Assembly: GCA_008692225.1 (NCBI GenBank)
Contig: VICG01000001.1
Span: 2,953,501 to 3,017,500 of the forward strand
Origin: Monilinia fructicola
Taxonomy: Eukaryota > Ascomycota > Leotiomycetes > Helotiales > Sclerotiniaceae
Direction: 5' to 3'
Length of the DNA: 64,000 bases
The notes under the pieces are model-generated. The model worked only from the letters and a program-made list of their open reading frames with translations. It was not told the origin of the DNA and made no database searches. Below, in pieces: positions 12,962 to 24,686 of this stretch (position 1 is its first letter; each line of letters begins with the position of its first letter). The position numbers and the translations under genes are program-made.

Positions 12962-13019
12962 AGATGCAATTAGATGCAATTGGATGCAATTGGATGCAAT
13001 TAGATGCAATTAGATGTAA
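12962..13019. repeat. (GATGCAATTRG)n repeat
   Basis: About five tandem units of GATGCAATTAG/GATGCAATTGG. Confidence 0.9.
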
Positions 13020-13194
13020 CTATTATATTATATACCTACTTTAGATACCTAGGTATATATAATCTACCAAGATTTCATCAACATTGAGGTCTACCTAGGT
13101 ATCCATGGATCTCTTTGACTTGAACCATATCAACCAAATCATGAATCGTATTAGTCACGTGGATGTGTAGTGAATGACAAAAAGGGTCTAGATC

Positions 13195-13226
13195 AGATAA
13201 CGATAGCGATAACGATAACGATAACA
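13195..13226. repeat. (GATAAC)n hexamer repeat
   Basis: About five GATAAC/GATAGC units. Confidence 0.85.
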
Positions 13227-13872
13227 ATCGGTAACCCCGTACTACAGTACAGGACAGTCCTGTACGGTCTAACATTTCAGCCTCGTCTCTTTTGTCCCCA
13301 TCTGGAATCGATCTTAGCCAATATTAGTTTAGCTTGACGGTCCGTACCTACCTAAAGAGTCATTGCTACCCCAGTTTTTGATGTCCTCAAATAAGACTAA
13401 AAGAGAAATCTCCAAACACCAAAAGCTCACGATGAAGCATCTATGAAACTTGAATCCATGAATCCAAATCCATGGATCTTACCAAACCAACCATTCTTTC
13501 TCGCTGGATTATGTAAACAGAAATTGACCTGCTTACTAGCTATAGTTGGTTAATAATAAGATCTATACGGAACCTGGAATCTTCTTGCGCTTACAATCCA
13601 TTCAAGCTACCATTTCCTGCTCCTTCTTTATATCTCCAGCTTCATTCTGATGGTCTGATGGTCCGATGGTTGAAAGCCATTGATTACGTTCTTCTCTTAC
13701 CTTAAGTCTTGCCAATAATCATACAAACTCGACTTCCCTGGTGTGGCTGAATCCTCTCTAGCCTCGAGCTCGTCACTTCCTTCCCAACCATTTCATCTAT
13801 GCTGCACAATCACCTACACCAACATCTTTCACTTCCAATACTCAAGATAACTCTTGACCCCTAATCGACAAC

Positions 13873-14848
13873 ATGTTCGCACAACAGTGGCCAAGCAGGA
13901 AGCGTGAAAGAGAAGATAAAGATGAGGATGAACTTGGTACATCGGGCTTTGGTGCTCACAGAAATGTAAGCACTGTAGCGTAACCGCTTCAACACCAAAT
14001 CACCCACAGACCTCAAGATTAATGTATGAATTGATTAGAAACGACACATTGCGAACTTACCGCATCGAACTTCACCACATGCCAAATCTCAAATTACACC
14101 CGCATTTACACTAAATCACTCCACCTCGGCACCACCCTCAGTTACCCCCGCAGGCTCGGACTCAGAGGGAACTCCCATTGCGGAGCCGACAAACTCTTAT
14201 TACTCATGGTCCTCCTCATCGTCATCATCATCGTCAACGTTCGTTAAACAAACCCATGATGACGAGTCAATGCACAGTCAAGGCGAAACTGCCTTTCCAA
14301 GTCAAATGCCTGAGGGACCAACTTATTCAGATGATTTCGATATGATTGATAGTAGTATGCATCTATCGCCTGGGCCCTTTCAGCCAGATCTATCTTTGAC
14401 TCTCGCCAACCGAATTCCCACACCAATTCATAGCTCTTTTTCTACCTGCCCCCGACCAGATAAACCCCTCCATCCCACTCTCTCCGAGCCCAATCTTACT
14501 GATGAAGCCATCATCGATCAATTCCGTCGCGGTCGACGCCTACCTAGTCCCATCAGCGAAGGTGAAATGAGCCCCAGCGTTATCGTCGAAGGAATTAATG
14601 ACATGCAAATGGAAGTTGAGTCCTCATTTCCTTCTCCCGAACTTGAGAAAGAAATTCCGACTCCACACAAGAAAGGCCATACTCGTTCTAAACACAGCTT
14701 ACGGAACTGGAACGGGTCCACTGGGGATCTTGCGGGCAATTTAAATGGAGTGGGAACCAAGAGAAGCTTTAGCATGGGGTATAGGGCAGATTGTGAAAAG
14801 TGTCGGAATAAAGTTCCGGGACACTTTAGTCATATCATTACGTATTGA
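13873..14848 (+). CDS. Conserved fungal protein with C-terminal Cys pair, function unknown
   Basis: Two exons (13873-13965 and 14039-14848) joined by a GTAAGC...ATTAG intron give an intact protein of 300 residues. It starts MFAQQWPSRKREREDKDEDE and runs across the junction into AHRNKRHIANLPHR. The middle is rich in Ser, Thr and Pro with a run of Ser (SWSSSSSSSSS). A conserved-looking acidic and hydrophobic patch is DEAIIDQFRRGRRLPSPISEGE. The C terminus, GTKRSFSMGYRADCEKC, then RNKVPGHFSHIITY, has a C-x2-C pair and is strongly conserved in ascomycete hypothetical proteins as far as I recall. The basic N terminus could be a nuclear localisation signal. No enzymatic motif is visible and no function is proposed. 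The first codon and splice sites are convincing because frame and composition continue across them. Confidence 0.85.
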
Positions 14849-15536
14849 TTGATGGGTTACAGGTTATGCTAATGCAGGTACGGTTGGGGAATGGGGGTTA
14901 ATATCGGTATGGATATTGGTGTGAGGTGAATGAGGTGAGATAATCAAGTATAATCTACTGCGAGCTATCCAGTAAGGTGTTTAGGGGTTTCGGATGAGAG
15001 CGAGAGCAAATTACAAAAAGTAGTGAATATTGCTAGTAATAATGAATATATACCTACCTACCTACCAATACCTATCAATTGAGTCCAACTCCTCGATATC
15101 CCAAATCAACCGAACACTCAATCTCTTCAATGTTGCTAGTCGAACCGAACTTTCAAAGGTTCTCTTAAATCCATTCAATCTTCGAACCTCTTCAAAATTT
15201 CCCTGCCTCTATAGCGCATACTAACTCAACTTCAAACGACACTCACCAGGTATCCTCTTTCCTTTTTGTTTCCCTCCCCCCACCCCCTTCTTTCCTTCTT
15301 CACATCGATATCCTCCTCAAAATCCCTTCTATATACCTGACCACACCACACCAACTACCCACACAGCCCCATATTTCCCCTCTTCCCCAGCTTTCTGACT
15401 CCCAACCCCCATACATGCACGGGCGGAATGATCGATCCAACAGATCATCGAACAGATTGTCTAGCTGCTGTGACGCATCGCATCGTATCGTATTGTATCG
15501 TGTCTTAGCGTGTGGTATGGAGTGTTACCAAAATGA

Positions 15537-15575
15537 TAGATAGATAGATAGATAGATAGATAGCTAGATAGATAT
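15537..15575. repeat. (GATA)n tetranucleotide repeat
   Basis: About eight GATA units with one GCTA interruption. Confidence 0.9.
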
Positions 15576-17010
15576 GGATCCTTACGATGGGCAATATCCG
15601 GATAAGCTCTTTTCCGATCCGTCACTAGGATGGGTAGAACTAAGGGTAGGTAAATTTGGTCGGTCTACTACTTCTTACTGTACGGGACGTGTAGAATTAG
15701 AGTTCTGATGTCTTTCTTGGGCGGATTGACTGCAGCTACTGTAGCGGGTGGTTCGACGCCGCTACATAGGATGATTCTTGGTATGGGGGGTTCGATTTGG
15801 TGGGGTGGTTTGGGGGTGGGGCTGGAGGTGGAGGTGGAGGCGATTGGGGTGAGCTGGGATCGATGTGGGTGGGAGGGATATGGAGTCGAGTTTGAGGGGT
15901 GGGTGGGGAGTCGAGATTGAGATTGAGATTGGGAATGGGAGTTTCGACATGGAGAAACTAGATCTCCCCAGAACCAAGTAGAACTAGAGCTATGTATGGC
16001 GCGAGTTCCATCTTGGTGTGGCCATGGGCATATATACCTCCCATCACAGTATCTCCCCGAGCCAGCATCACCACCCTAAGCTGCAGCTGCAGCTCCAGCT
16101 CCTCCTTCCGCTCTCCATAGGTCGTTCTGCGCGAAAAATGGATGTCCACCCGTTTCGTTCTGTTGAGGGTAAGAGCGGGGATCTTGCGTCGTGGAAGCTT
16201 GGGATAGATGAGATGGAGGATGCGATGCTGCCAAGTAGTAGATTGGCATTAGGTGGTTGTGGGTGTCGGTCGTTTGCGACATCTCTGATGCGGGCTGTAT
16301 TACCGTTGCTGGCTTGTGCGTGTGGGGTGTTTTCTTGTTTTGTTTTATTTTGTCTTTGTCTACTCCTGTTGTATTCATGACCGTGGTTTCTCGGATGGCT
16401 TCCCAGATGTATGTTTCGAGAGCTGGGGTATCTAGTCCTGCTAACCGTCGACTAACCTGGAAGAGATGGTTCTACTGTAGATGTGGAATTCGCTAAGCGA
16501 CTCTTGTCTCCTTTTCTTTCTACTATTGTGGCGTGGAGATTGGAGATATGAGGTTTTAGTCAGGGTTAGGGGTTGGGGGTGAGGATATGGATATCGATAT
16601 TGATGAGAGGATGGGGAGTGAGGTTCGGAGCCTTGATGGGTGTGCGTGGAATGGTGGAATCGATCGAATCTAATTATGTAAATTTGATAGGTCGAGGTAT
16701 TCTGTAAAGGTCATCGGGTGTTTGAGGACAACGTTGTCCTATTATCATGAGTGACATGTATATGGCTAGAATTTTACAATTCGAATATCATGAGGTGACT
16801 CCTAAGCTGTAGTCAGGATATCTCATCTCGAGACGTAAATTCAAAGCTGGAGTTTTTGAGTCTTCGGTTATTAATTTATCAATAGTCTGTGTGTGCACGC
16901 ATGGGAAACGATAGTGAGGCATGGCGGACATGGCGATAGAGTATATGGGAGCAAGCAAGAACCCGTAATATGTGCGATATTCTACAGCTGCCACCACTAT
17001 CTGATATTTC

Positions 17011-17037
17011 AAAAAAAAAAAAAAAAAAAAAAAAAAA
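17011..17037. repeat. A27 homopolymer
   Basis: An uninterrupted run of 27 A. A second run of about 15 A begins at about 17176. Both are preceded by TTC and followed by ACA or CAG. Confidence 0.9.
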
Positions 17038-18939
17038 CAGGACAATATACAGTCTCCGGGATGTGCAGCGATGCTTGTTGACATGTCGAAATATACTTCG
17101 AAACCTTGAAACACATTTCCCCTTCAACCCACCCAGGATACTTCCTCAACCCACCTCATTAAGCGTCAAGCTTCAAAAAAAAAAAAAAAACAATCACACC
17201 TCAATAATCGCCCGGCCCATTATCCCCAACGCAAAACCGCCACGCTCATCGCGGACAATACCAATGCGATCCAAGAGCCCCACCACCACACATCCACCCA
17301 GCCCCAAGCAACGGATGAAGCGTAAAGCCATCGAGTCTGCACAGCATACAGCAACAGGAAGATAACGCGCGGAGCGATCTCTCTCCATCCATTCTACGCG
17401 TCCGCAACATCAGCAGCTTCGCAACGACGCAGCAAGAACTCCTTTCCCCTTAAACGGCACCGGCGACGACAAATATTCAGGATCAGTACGTGTACCCGCG
17501 ACACGGATCCCGATCCTGATGTAGAAGGATAGCGAAGATTCGTTCCCCGGTATAGAGATATATCAGGCGAAAAGCCTTAGTGCAAGACACGGCCGTATCG
17601 TGGACTGTTGGGCTCATGTCGCTGGTCGAGTTTAGCGTGTGGATGTGTATTCACGGTGCTCGGATGCCTCACACTGCATGTGAGTATCTTCGATAAGGAG
17701 ATGGGCAAGTGGTGTCACGGGTTTGTCATGGGTAGGGAAACTGCATGGACCTGTGTTGGCTATGATGCTTTGGATGTTTTGTAAAGTCGAATCTTCGTTG
17801 GGTTATGTGGAGCGTGCTTTGAGTGATGGACGGACGTGGAAGATGTTTGTTGGGGCTTGAGAATCAACGTTTGGTTTGCTATGAATATACTGTCATGTTG
17901 TATTTTGAAAGTAAACCTGGAGGTGAGGAACGGTAGATTGGGGAGAGGAAATGTGCTTGTGGGGTAGAGATGAGATTGGTACTGTAGGAACCAGAGAGTT
18001 GGGTTGGGCGTGTTGGATAATGGATATAAGCCAAGAGGCGCGCAACGACCATGGATCAATAGGAGAAGATTATAATATCAATCTACTACATATCATGAGT
18101 AAGTCAGACACCATGATGCTATCTTCTTGCCAGAATTTTCAACAGCACCCGTACGAGCATCAAGACATCGCACGCCAATATATCTGTATCCCATGCAATG
18201 GAATGGTAATTTCATAAACTGAACGAACATATTTGCAATCTTTACCAGCTATAGCGAATTCGCAAAGCTCAACCCAATTCAACACGCGCTCAGTGTAGAA
18301 TTGTTTCCTTTGCCATGTTCGCTTAGCATGATAACCCGTGGACGTCATTGAAGGGCCAAAGCAGGTGAATGCCATAAAACAACACAATAAAACAAAATCC
18401 CCATGGTAGTGTTCACTATCCACCATTCACTATCTTCAAAGTAACAGAACACCCAGCAAAAAATCAAGAACATTAAGACTCACATAACATGGAATCGAAG
18501 GCTACACAAGAGCAAAATACCAAGACATCCACCCCTCAAGAGCCGCTTCAAACTACGAAGATCACCTTTCTAGCCGAAGATGCCAATTAACAGCACACAA
18601 GACGCAGTAAGAAGAGTAACAGCATTACTCGTGATTAGCGAGCTGGTTCTCATACCTGATAGTAAGGGATGAGATGAATTGATTCACTAGATTTGACGCT
18701 GAAGTTAAGCGAGTGTTGAGTATCGTGACTACGGACCAAGAGCCATCCGCGCCATGGGAAAGGAACAAAACGCTTTGCTTGAGAGAGGGCGACTAGCAAG
18801 CCGCTCCAATAACGACTGGTTGAGATACAAGACTACATAAACGAGATTTCAAGGGAAGGGAGTAAAAGACGAAGATGACATCGGTAGCAAATTACCATGC
18901 CATTAGGGTATCAAGCTATAATATTTCGTTCCCAATCAA

Positions 18940-21694
18940 TCATGAAGACTCTGCCATAACAAGTCCTACAGTTGTCCTCAAAGCTCCCAGTGGTCCCTTT
19001 TCCTTGACCAATTTTTTGAACATATCTCTAATCTTAGGCAGACTCTTGCGATCGTCTTGTTTATGCCCTTGAATATGTGAGTTTCCCGCATTGAAGGACA
19101 GAATATTTGAAGAGGGTACTTACAACTGCTGGGCAAGTCTAGATCAACATCCATACTACTCTCGACATCACCTATCCCATCCAGTCGAAGCCAATCCTCC
19201 AACCAACACGAATCTTAACCTCGTCTCCGCCAATTTCCATACTCGTTCTTCCCATCTGTCGAAAGAGTTCTCTCCTCGTCCATTTCCGAGTCTCTTCACT
19301 CTCCTCATCATTTTCCCCAGCATCTTCTATAGCCTTTCGCTTTCTCTTCTTCTTGCCTTGTTTCTCGATACTTTTGCTCCTCGCTTCCGCAGTCCCAAAT
19401 TCTCTCTCCGCATCGCACCAAAACTTTGCTCGTGCTACGGATACCTCCGTCCATCTCCCCATTGCCCAGCACACTGTGCCAATATCTTTTCCAAGGGGCC
19501 CATCGTCGCTTGCTCGTCGTCGGACAAAGGGTCCGAGTTCGTGCTCAGCGCTGGGGTCTAATGTGTCCACATTTAGTGACGATATAGTGAGGGACGATGT
19601 ATCCACAACCATGGAAAGGCGTGCGCTGAAAAGTCCAGAGTAGTGCGATGCAGATATTTGATGATGCTGAAGAGTTGATGTGGGAGTTTGTGTGGTGGTT
19701 TCGTTTGATGAGATAGGTTCAGGTGGAAGGAGAGTAATGTTGGATGTGTATGTCAAATGACTGAAAAGTTGCAAGTGTGGAAGTGGATCATTGAGCGTTA
19801 TAGGAAGATTGGATGGAAGAGGCTTCTCAACTGACCGCAGAACTGTTTGTCGGCCTTGCGTCGTCCAGAGAAGGGCAGGAACAGATTAGTAGCTTTCAAT
19901 GAACTTAAAGGTTCTGGCTTTTTCTCTTGTTTCTCAGGTGCAGTAGATCGTAAGAGCAGATCTAATACTTCTTCCGGATTCGATGCTTTTGCTGCTTTCA
20001 AACTCTTAGACTCTTGGAGCAGACGTATCCTCTCATTTTCTTTATTCGCTAAACTGACATCAGCTTGCAACTGTTGCAACTCTTTAAGAAGACCATCTCG
20101 TATTTTTCTCTTAGCTGCATGCGGATCATGCGGGATGGAGAACCTAGCCGATTTTCTTCTCTTCGCAGGTGGTTCTGGGAGAGTCTCTGCTTCTGGTGAA
20201 AGTTCTGCGCGTGGCTTTAATGGAGACGACTTCAACTTTGCACCGAGTGCCTTGCTCCTCCTGGCTGTCTTGCTAGGGGACTTATGAATTCCAACCGGTG
20301 CAGTTGTAACGACTGGATCTGCAATACCGCGCTGTGCAGGCGTCGGGTGGCAATCTAGGCTCTTCCAGTTCTGAAGGTTGCTGGGACCGTCTAGATGTAG
20401 ATGGGACCGACTTTTCGGAGTGCGGTATCGATGGGCGCTGGGTTGACTTAGACATAGATAACTGCCGAGCTTTGCGTTGGATGGGAGAGTCATCACTCAT
20501 CAGAGGATTCACATCACCAAACTGTGGAAGCGCAGAAGCCCGAGGTTCATCTTCTATCTCTTGCCGCTGGGGTACATCGATCACAAAGGGCTCACTTGTT
20601 TGCAATGCACGTGTTTGGGGTGGTATAGGGTCGCTGGGGGTGGCAGAGACAGTTTCATCTCCTGGTTGCAATTCAAGAGCATTGTCTTCGTTCTCTTCTT
20701 CCGAAGCTTGAGGAGGTCCGACAGGACTCGCATTTCCTGCGAAGCGTGGGCCTGGAACATCAATAGAACCAAAGGGTTGAGAAGAACGGGGTTGACTCGA
20801 ACTTCTGTTTCTAATGACAACCTCTTCTGGTGCCCTGAGAAATGGCTCTAGAGCTTGAACAGGCACTGGATCTTTCGGCGTAGTTGAAGCGTAGGCAGGT
20901 GTTGGTTCTTTCGGTGTAGTTGAAGGGTATGCAGGTATGGGGTCTTTTGGTGTGGTAGAGGCGGGTAATGGCACTGGATCTTTTGGCGTAGTAGAAACAG
21001 ATTCATCTATTCCCGATGGAACATCAGGCAAGTTCGTCGATGGAGCGGGTCCTGCAGCAGGTGGTGATCTTCTCAGCCCGGTTTTTTTGAAAGGATTAAT
21101 ATCATCCAGAGGTTGCTCTTCTTGCTCTGCTACCGCAGGCTGGCTGCTTTGGCCTGGTAGAGGCGACCGTCTCAAGCCCGCCTTTTTGAAGGGATTTATG
21201 ATGCCCTCTATATTCTCAAATTCAGCCGCGGGCTTGAAGTTGCTCCGTGGAGTCTCCGTTCCGATTGGTCGTTTAGCAGGAGATCTTGACATTCTCCTCG
21301 GTTTCGATGCCATTCCACCTCCCACCGATCGCGCTCTCGTAGGTGTGCGAGTGATTGTATCATCTCTGCCCTTCAAGGACGATCCTGGAGCTAATCGTTC
21401 TGCATCACTGGTGACACTACGTCCCCTTTCTCCTCGAGGTGTGTTCCCTAGGGCTCTGTCAAAAACATCTTGTACCCTCCCTTTGCTTGGGGATCTGCGA
21501 GCTTCAGGACCCGTAGAAGTAGCTCTCGCGATCAATTGCGGATTATGGCGTGCCAAACTTGCCTTCGTAGGAGAGGCAAATGATGGATAACGGGATGAGG
21601 ATTGTGTAGGGACCGGGATGCGACTCGGTGTTGGAGGGACGTTAGTGGGTGGGACCGGAGTCTTCGAACGACGTGAGGGAGTGTTGTCTGCCAT
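18940..21694 (-). CDS. Probable kinetochore protein, CENP-O/Mcm21-like C-terminal domain, three apparent frameshifts
   Basis: The start is the ATG at 21694 (MADNTPSRRSK). About 600 N-terminal residues are disordered, Ser/Pro/Thr rich, with two INPFKKxGLRRSP motifs and four STTPKDP-type repeats. A helix (KRKIRDGLLKELQQLQADVS) resembles a coiled coil. The C-terminal domain has NDPLPHLQLFSHLTYTSN, SARLSMVVDTSSLTISSL, AEHELGPFVRRRA, ICWAMGRW-like VCWAMGRW, and RVGWRIGFDW. It continues over an intron (19123-19068) into WHKQDDRKSLPKIRDMF and ends MAESS at 18940. From memory this pattern resembles PF09496 (CENP-O), an inner kinetochore subunit; a profile search should settle it. Frame changes are needed at 20345-20347 (GGG), 19846-19848 (T3) and 19176-19178 (CCC). 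Corrected length is about 900 residues, long for CENP-O because of the N-terminal extension. Confidence 0.65.
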
Positions 21695-22222
21695 TGTCCA
21701 CGATTTCCTTACACTATCCCATTGTCGGCCGAGCAGGGAGGAAATTCGTTGTTGGAGGGCAATGTTTGACTGATTTTGGGATCGCGTGTGACAATTGGAG
21801 GACGCGACGAGAGGGGCTTCGCGAGATAGCCAGGAACAACATTCACTGGGCTTACTTCACTATAAACATGACTTTTGCACTTAAAAGTCGAAAATTAAAC
21901 ATATCCATGGATACCTATGAATTTTTATGATTTATGAAACCAACATATCTTTTATAGCCAATTCAAATAAATACTGCAATGTGTACTGTACCTAGGTACT
22001 AGGTCGATATTTATTAATGTTCTTCCTGATGCTGACCGTTCCAAGTCACATCGATGACGTTCCTCAAAAACTTTCCGAACTCTCCTCCGGAAAGCAGATA
22101 AATCTTGCGCCCGCAGCTCAATCCTTCACCTCAACTCAAATATTTCCCAGACGAACGACGCCTCCAATGATTTCACGATAAGAAAAGCTCATCCACCTCC
22201 CCCCCAAACAACATATCAGAAA
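21695..22222. promoter_or_regulatory. Shared divergent promoter region
   Basis: The start codons of the CENP-O-like gene (-) and the oxidoreductase-like gene (+) are only 528 bp apart, so both promoters must lie here. The segment contains a 12-bp palindrome GTACCTAGGTAC at 21988-21999. No TATA element is obvious. Confidence 0.55.
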
Positions 22223-22921
22223 ATGGAGCAAAGAACTCTCCTCCGACTCTCCCAACGTCTCAAACTCCCCCCATCAATCCGCCACCTCCCCTCCTCTCCC
22301 CGCCACGAATCCACATCTAAAAAGCCCGTCCCGTCAACCCACCAGGCAAACCCCATAGGCGACTACTATGCCATGCTTCTCTCGTCCTCCTCGCCGGAAA
22401 CATCCTCCGCGCCCCCCACCACCGCGTCTCCTTCAAACCCACCTACAAACCCCTCTCCTTCACCCGAAACCTCCTCAGACCCCGAAGCCTCCATCCTCTT
22501 CTCATCGCGACTATCCTCCCCTTTAGAACGCCGCTCCGAGATCCTACGCAAAAGTCAACGTATAGCAGGCATTCTGGTTCCGCCGCGCCCAGAAGAACCC
22601 GACAACTGTTGTATGAGCGGTTGTGTGAATTGTGTGTGGGATCGCTACCGGGATGAGATTGAGGAATGGGCTGCTGCTAAGAAGGAAGCGGACAGGGCGT
22701 TGAAGAAAGAGAGGAGGAAGGAGAGTAGGGGGGATTTGGCCCAGGCGGCGACGAGTATGGATGATGACGGGGGTGGGAGTGAGGGCAATTGGGACTTAGG
22801 AGGGGAGGGGAATGGTGAGGGGAAGGATTTGTTTGAAGGTCTGCCGGTAGGAATAAGAGCGTTCATGGCGCAGGAGAAAAAGTTGAAGGAGAAGCATCTC
22901 AGAGAAGGTACGGTGGGATAA
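22223..22921 (+). CDS. Oxidoreductase-like domain protein (OXLD1-type), probably mitochondrial
   Basis: An intact single-exon gene of 232 residues. The start ATG at 22223 opens a Leu/Arg/Ser-rich, acid-free leader (MEQRTLLRLSQRLKLPPSIR) that fits a mitochondrial presequence. After a Ser/Pro/Thr-rich linker comes RIAGILVPPRPEEPDNCC and then MSGCVNCVWDRYRDEIEEW. This is the Cys-rich oxidoreductase-like domain (PF09791) shared with human OXLD1; four Cys are arranged CC-x3-C-x2-C. The C terminus is charged, ending in the helix FMAQEKKLKEKHLRE. The biochemical function of the family is unclear despite its name. It is divergently arranged with the CENP-O-like gene. Confidence 0.85.
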   Translation: MEQRTLLRLSQRLKLPPSIRHLPSSPRHESTSKKPVPSTHQANPIGDYYAMLLSSSSPETSSAPPTTASPSNPPTNPSPSPETSSDPEASILFSSRLSSPLERRSEILRKSQRIAGILVPPRPEEPDNCCMSGCVNCVWDRYRDEIEEWAAAKKEADRALKKERRKESRGDLAQAATSMDDDGGGSEGNWDLGGEGNGEGKDLFEGLPVGIRAFMAQEKKLKEKHLREGTVG

Positions 22922-23370
22922 TGTGGCAGAAGGATATAGGTATATCTATATAAAGACGATAAATTTCCGTCGCCAGGATGCCGTCAAATAGAAGATCAAG
23001 AACAAGCGTACCAGAAGGGTACTGATACAGTCAAAGCAGATAATGATGTTTTATGAAGTATAATGGGTCAGGAACCGTGGTACTTGAGGCGCATACGTAT
23101 AGCGGTAGATGCTATGGGTATGGCGTTGATATGTCATAACCTGTAGATAGAGATGTAACATCATGGGTATTGTTTGTAGAATACGGCCGTCACTCCTCCT
23201 TTAGCACCATAACAAACGACACATCATTGTAAATGATATCCTTTCAATTATTATTCGACGAAAATACTCCATCCATTCCACAATCTGACTCCGACCGACT
23301 GCCCATATAACCCTCAATGACCGGTGTATTTCCCACTCCCCTCTTCTCGAAATGCGTTGTCCTTCTTCGT
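22922..23370. other. Convergent 3' spacer
   Basis: Roughly 450 bp between the OXLD1-type gene (+) and DPM3 (-). No gene, repeat or RNA was seen; this is presumed 3' UTR sequence. Confidence 0.6.
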
Positions 23371-24191
23371 CTAATCGACATCCACCCCCTTAGTCCTAAG
23401 ATCCTTCCTAGCCAACTCAATCTCCTCCATCAACTCCGCATGCGCCTTTGGCACATCATTAAACGTAAAGACCCCGTATCCCAGCTTCCCCAAAAGATAC
23501 GCTCCGAATGAAACCAGCACCCAGAACGGTAACTATTTTCCGCAGAAACAACACCCAGTCAGCGATGATATTCTTGATATGAGTGACGATCGATATCGTG
23601 GTCATGGATTTGATCGAGCCATCACGACGGGAGAATAAAGTCGAGGAGGGAGAGGCGGGTGGGGGAAGGGAAAGGATTCGTATGTCGAATCAACTACGGG
23701 TGGGAAGAGAGGAATCTTCTCCCAATTCTCGGGAGAGGGATCGACATCATGAACGGGGATAGATGTGACAGTTATGGTACAGGTAGCCATGTCCTTCTCT
23801 CCCTCGGTGCGTGCTCGTCAAGGGAAAGAGGAAGGGAAGAGGAGAGGAGAGGAGAGGAGAGGAGAAGGGGCAGGAGAAAAAGAAAGCATCAACATAACAT
23901 ACCACTGGAACAATCTCCTCGGAGACCTTGCCGGGAAGAGGAACCAATTCCAAGTAAACCGCCAAGTACAACTAAGTAAAATCCCCGTATCAGCATTCAA
24001 TCATTCGTTCGGCCATTTCCTGTTTCCAATTCCATCGTGCCCCGAGTCTCCCGCAACATCGTCGCACCATGTGTTTGCAAATTTGCACATCATCATCCCA
24101 ACAAATAATGACCAGTTCACACCATCAGAAGCAGACAACATACCGAAGTGACGAGTAAGCCAATAGAGATAGTTTGCTGTGCCCGCGTCAT
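23371..24191 (-). CDS. DPM3: Dolichol-phosphate mannosyltransferase subunit 3
   Basis: Three small exons (24191-24144, 23971-23903, 23532-23371) give a 92-residue protein, exactly the family size. The first two segments, MTRAQQTISIGLLVTS and LYLAVYLELVPLPGKV, form an N-terminal transmembrane hairpin. PFWVLVSFGAYLLGKLGYGV is a second hydrophobic segment, and the cytosolic tail FNDVPKAHAELMEEIELARKDLR is the DPM3 coiled-coil signature that tethers the catalytic subunit DPM1 to the ER membrane. The complex makes dolichol-phosphate mannose for N-glycans, O-mannosylation and GPI anchors. Introns are 172 bp and 370 bp, large compared with the short exons, with GTATGT donors and TAG acceptors. The gene is intact. 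The 370-bp intron contains a GGAGA-type purine repeat (23838-23870 region). Confidence 0.92.
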
Positions 24192-24686
24192 CTTTGCGAT
24201 TCCGTGTGCGATTGCTCAGGTTCGGGGTTGATGTGTTTTATAAGGTTAGGGTTTCAGTGCGTGGGATGCGTGTGTGAGTTGGCAGATTCTCAAGGGTGGG
24301 TAAAGGAGCGTGGTTCGTAGGGAAAGTTGTGGTTTTGCTTTCTCTTGCGGACTGGCTCGATTTTGAGGACACCTGCAGCTGGAGCTCGTCAGTTGCGATT
24401 GGATGGGACCCAAAATTTTAGGACGGGTGTGTCACGTGTTGGTTCTCGAGAATTCTACCTCCCGCTTCCCCTTCTTAAATGTACGGACAGAGCTGGAGGT
24501 CTTGGGACGAATGAAGTATTTGAAGATCTTGAAATTATTACATATAGTCCACGAGGACAATCTTGATTACAAAACTATACGATATGAGAATCAACTCCCT
24601 TTCCCCAAGGAATTTAACTCCTCCCATCCGGTATCATTCAACGCCCATGTATCCACCATGAATAATCAATTCAATAAACGGTTATG
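24192..24686. other. Spacer between DPM3 start and LRR gene stop
   Basis: About 495 bp hold the presumed DPM3 promoter and the 3' UTR of the upstream leucine-rich repeat gene. No gene is supported. Confidence 0.5.

Larger units (their letters stand above)
12098..13872. other. Intergenic region with promoters of two diverging genes
   Basis: About 1.8 kb separate the starts of the DAHP synthase (-) and the following gene (+). The stretch holds several tandem repeats and the palindromes near 13045 and 13092. No coding region is supported. Confidence 0.6.
14849..18939. other. Four-kilobase stretch without a confident gene
   Basis: It contains a TACC repeat near 15050, a GATA run, two poly(A) tracts and two patches with coding-like but broken minus-strand reading (about 15760-16380 and 17190-17640; see the findings). 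Plus-strand frames around 15700-16380 are equally long but have repeat-like composition. No known domain was recognised in any frame. Confidence 0.5.

Noticed and set aside
17011..17190. Two poly(A) tracts considered as tails of retroposed sequence
   Set aside because: No target-site duplication and no upstream element-like sequence could be identified.
20334..21590. Plus-strand frames of 124-217 codons opposite the CENP-O-like gene
   Set aside because: Ser/Gly-rich mirror translations of the Pro/Ser/Thr-rich minus-strand gene.
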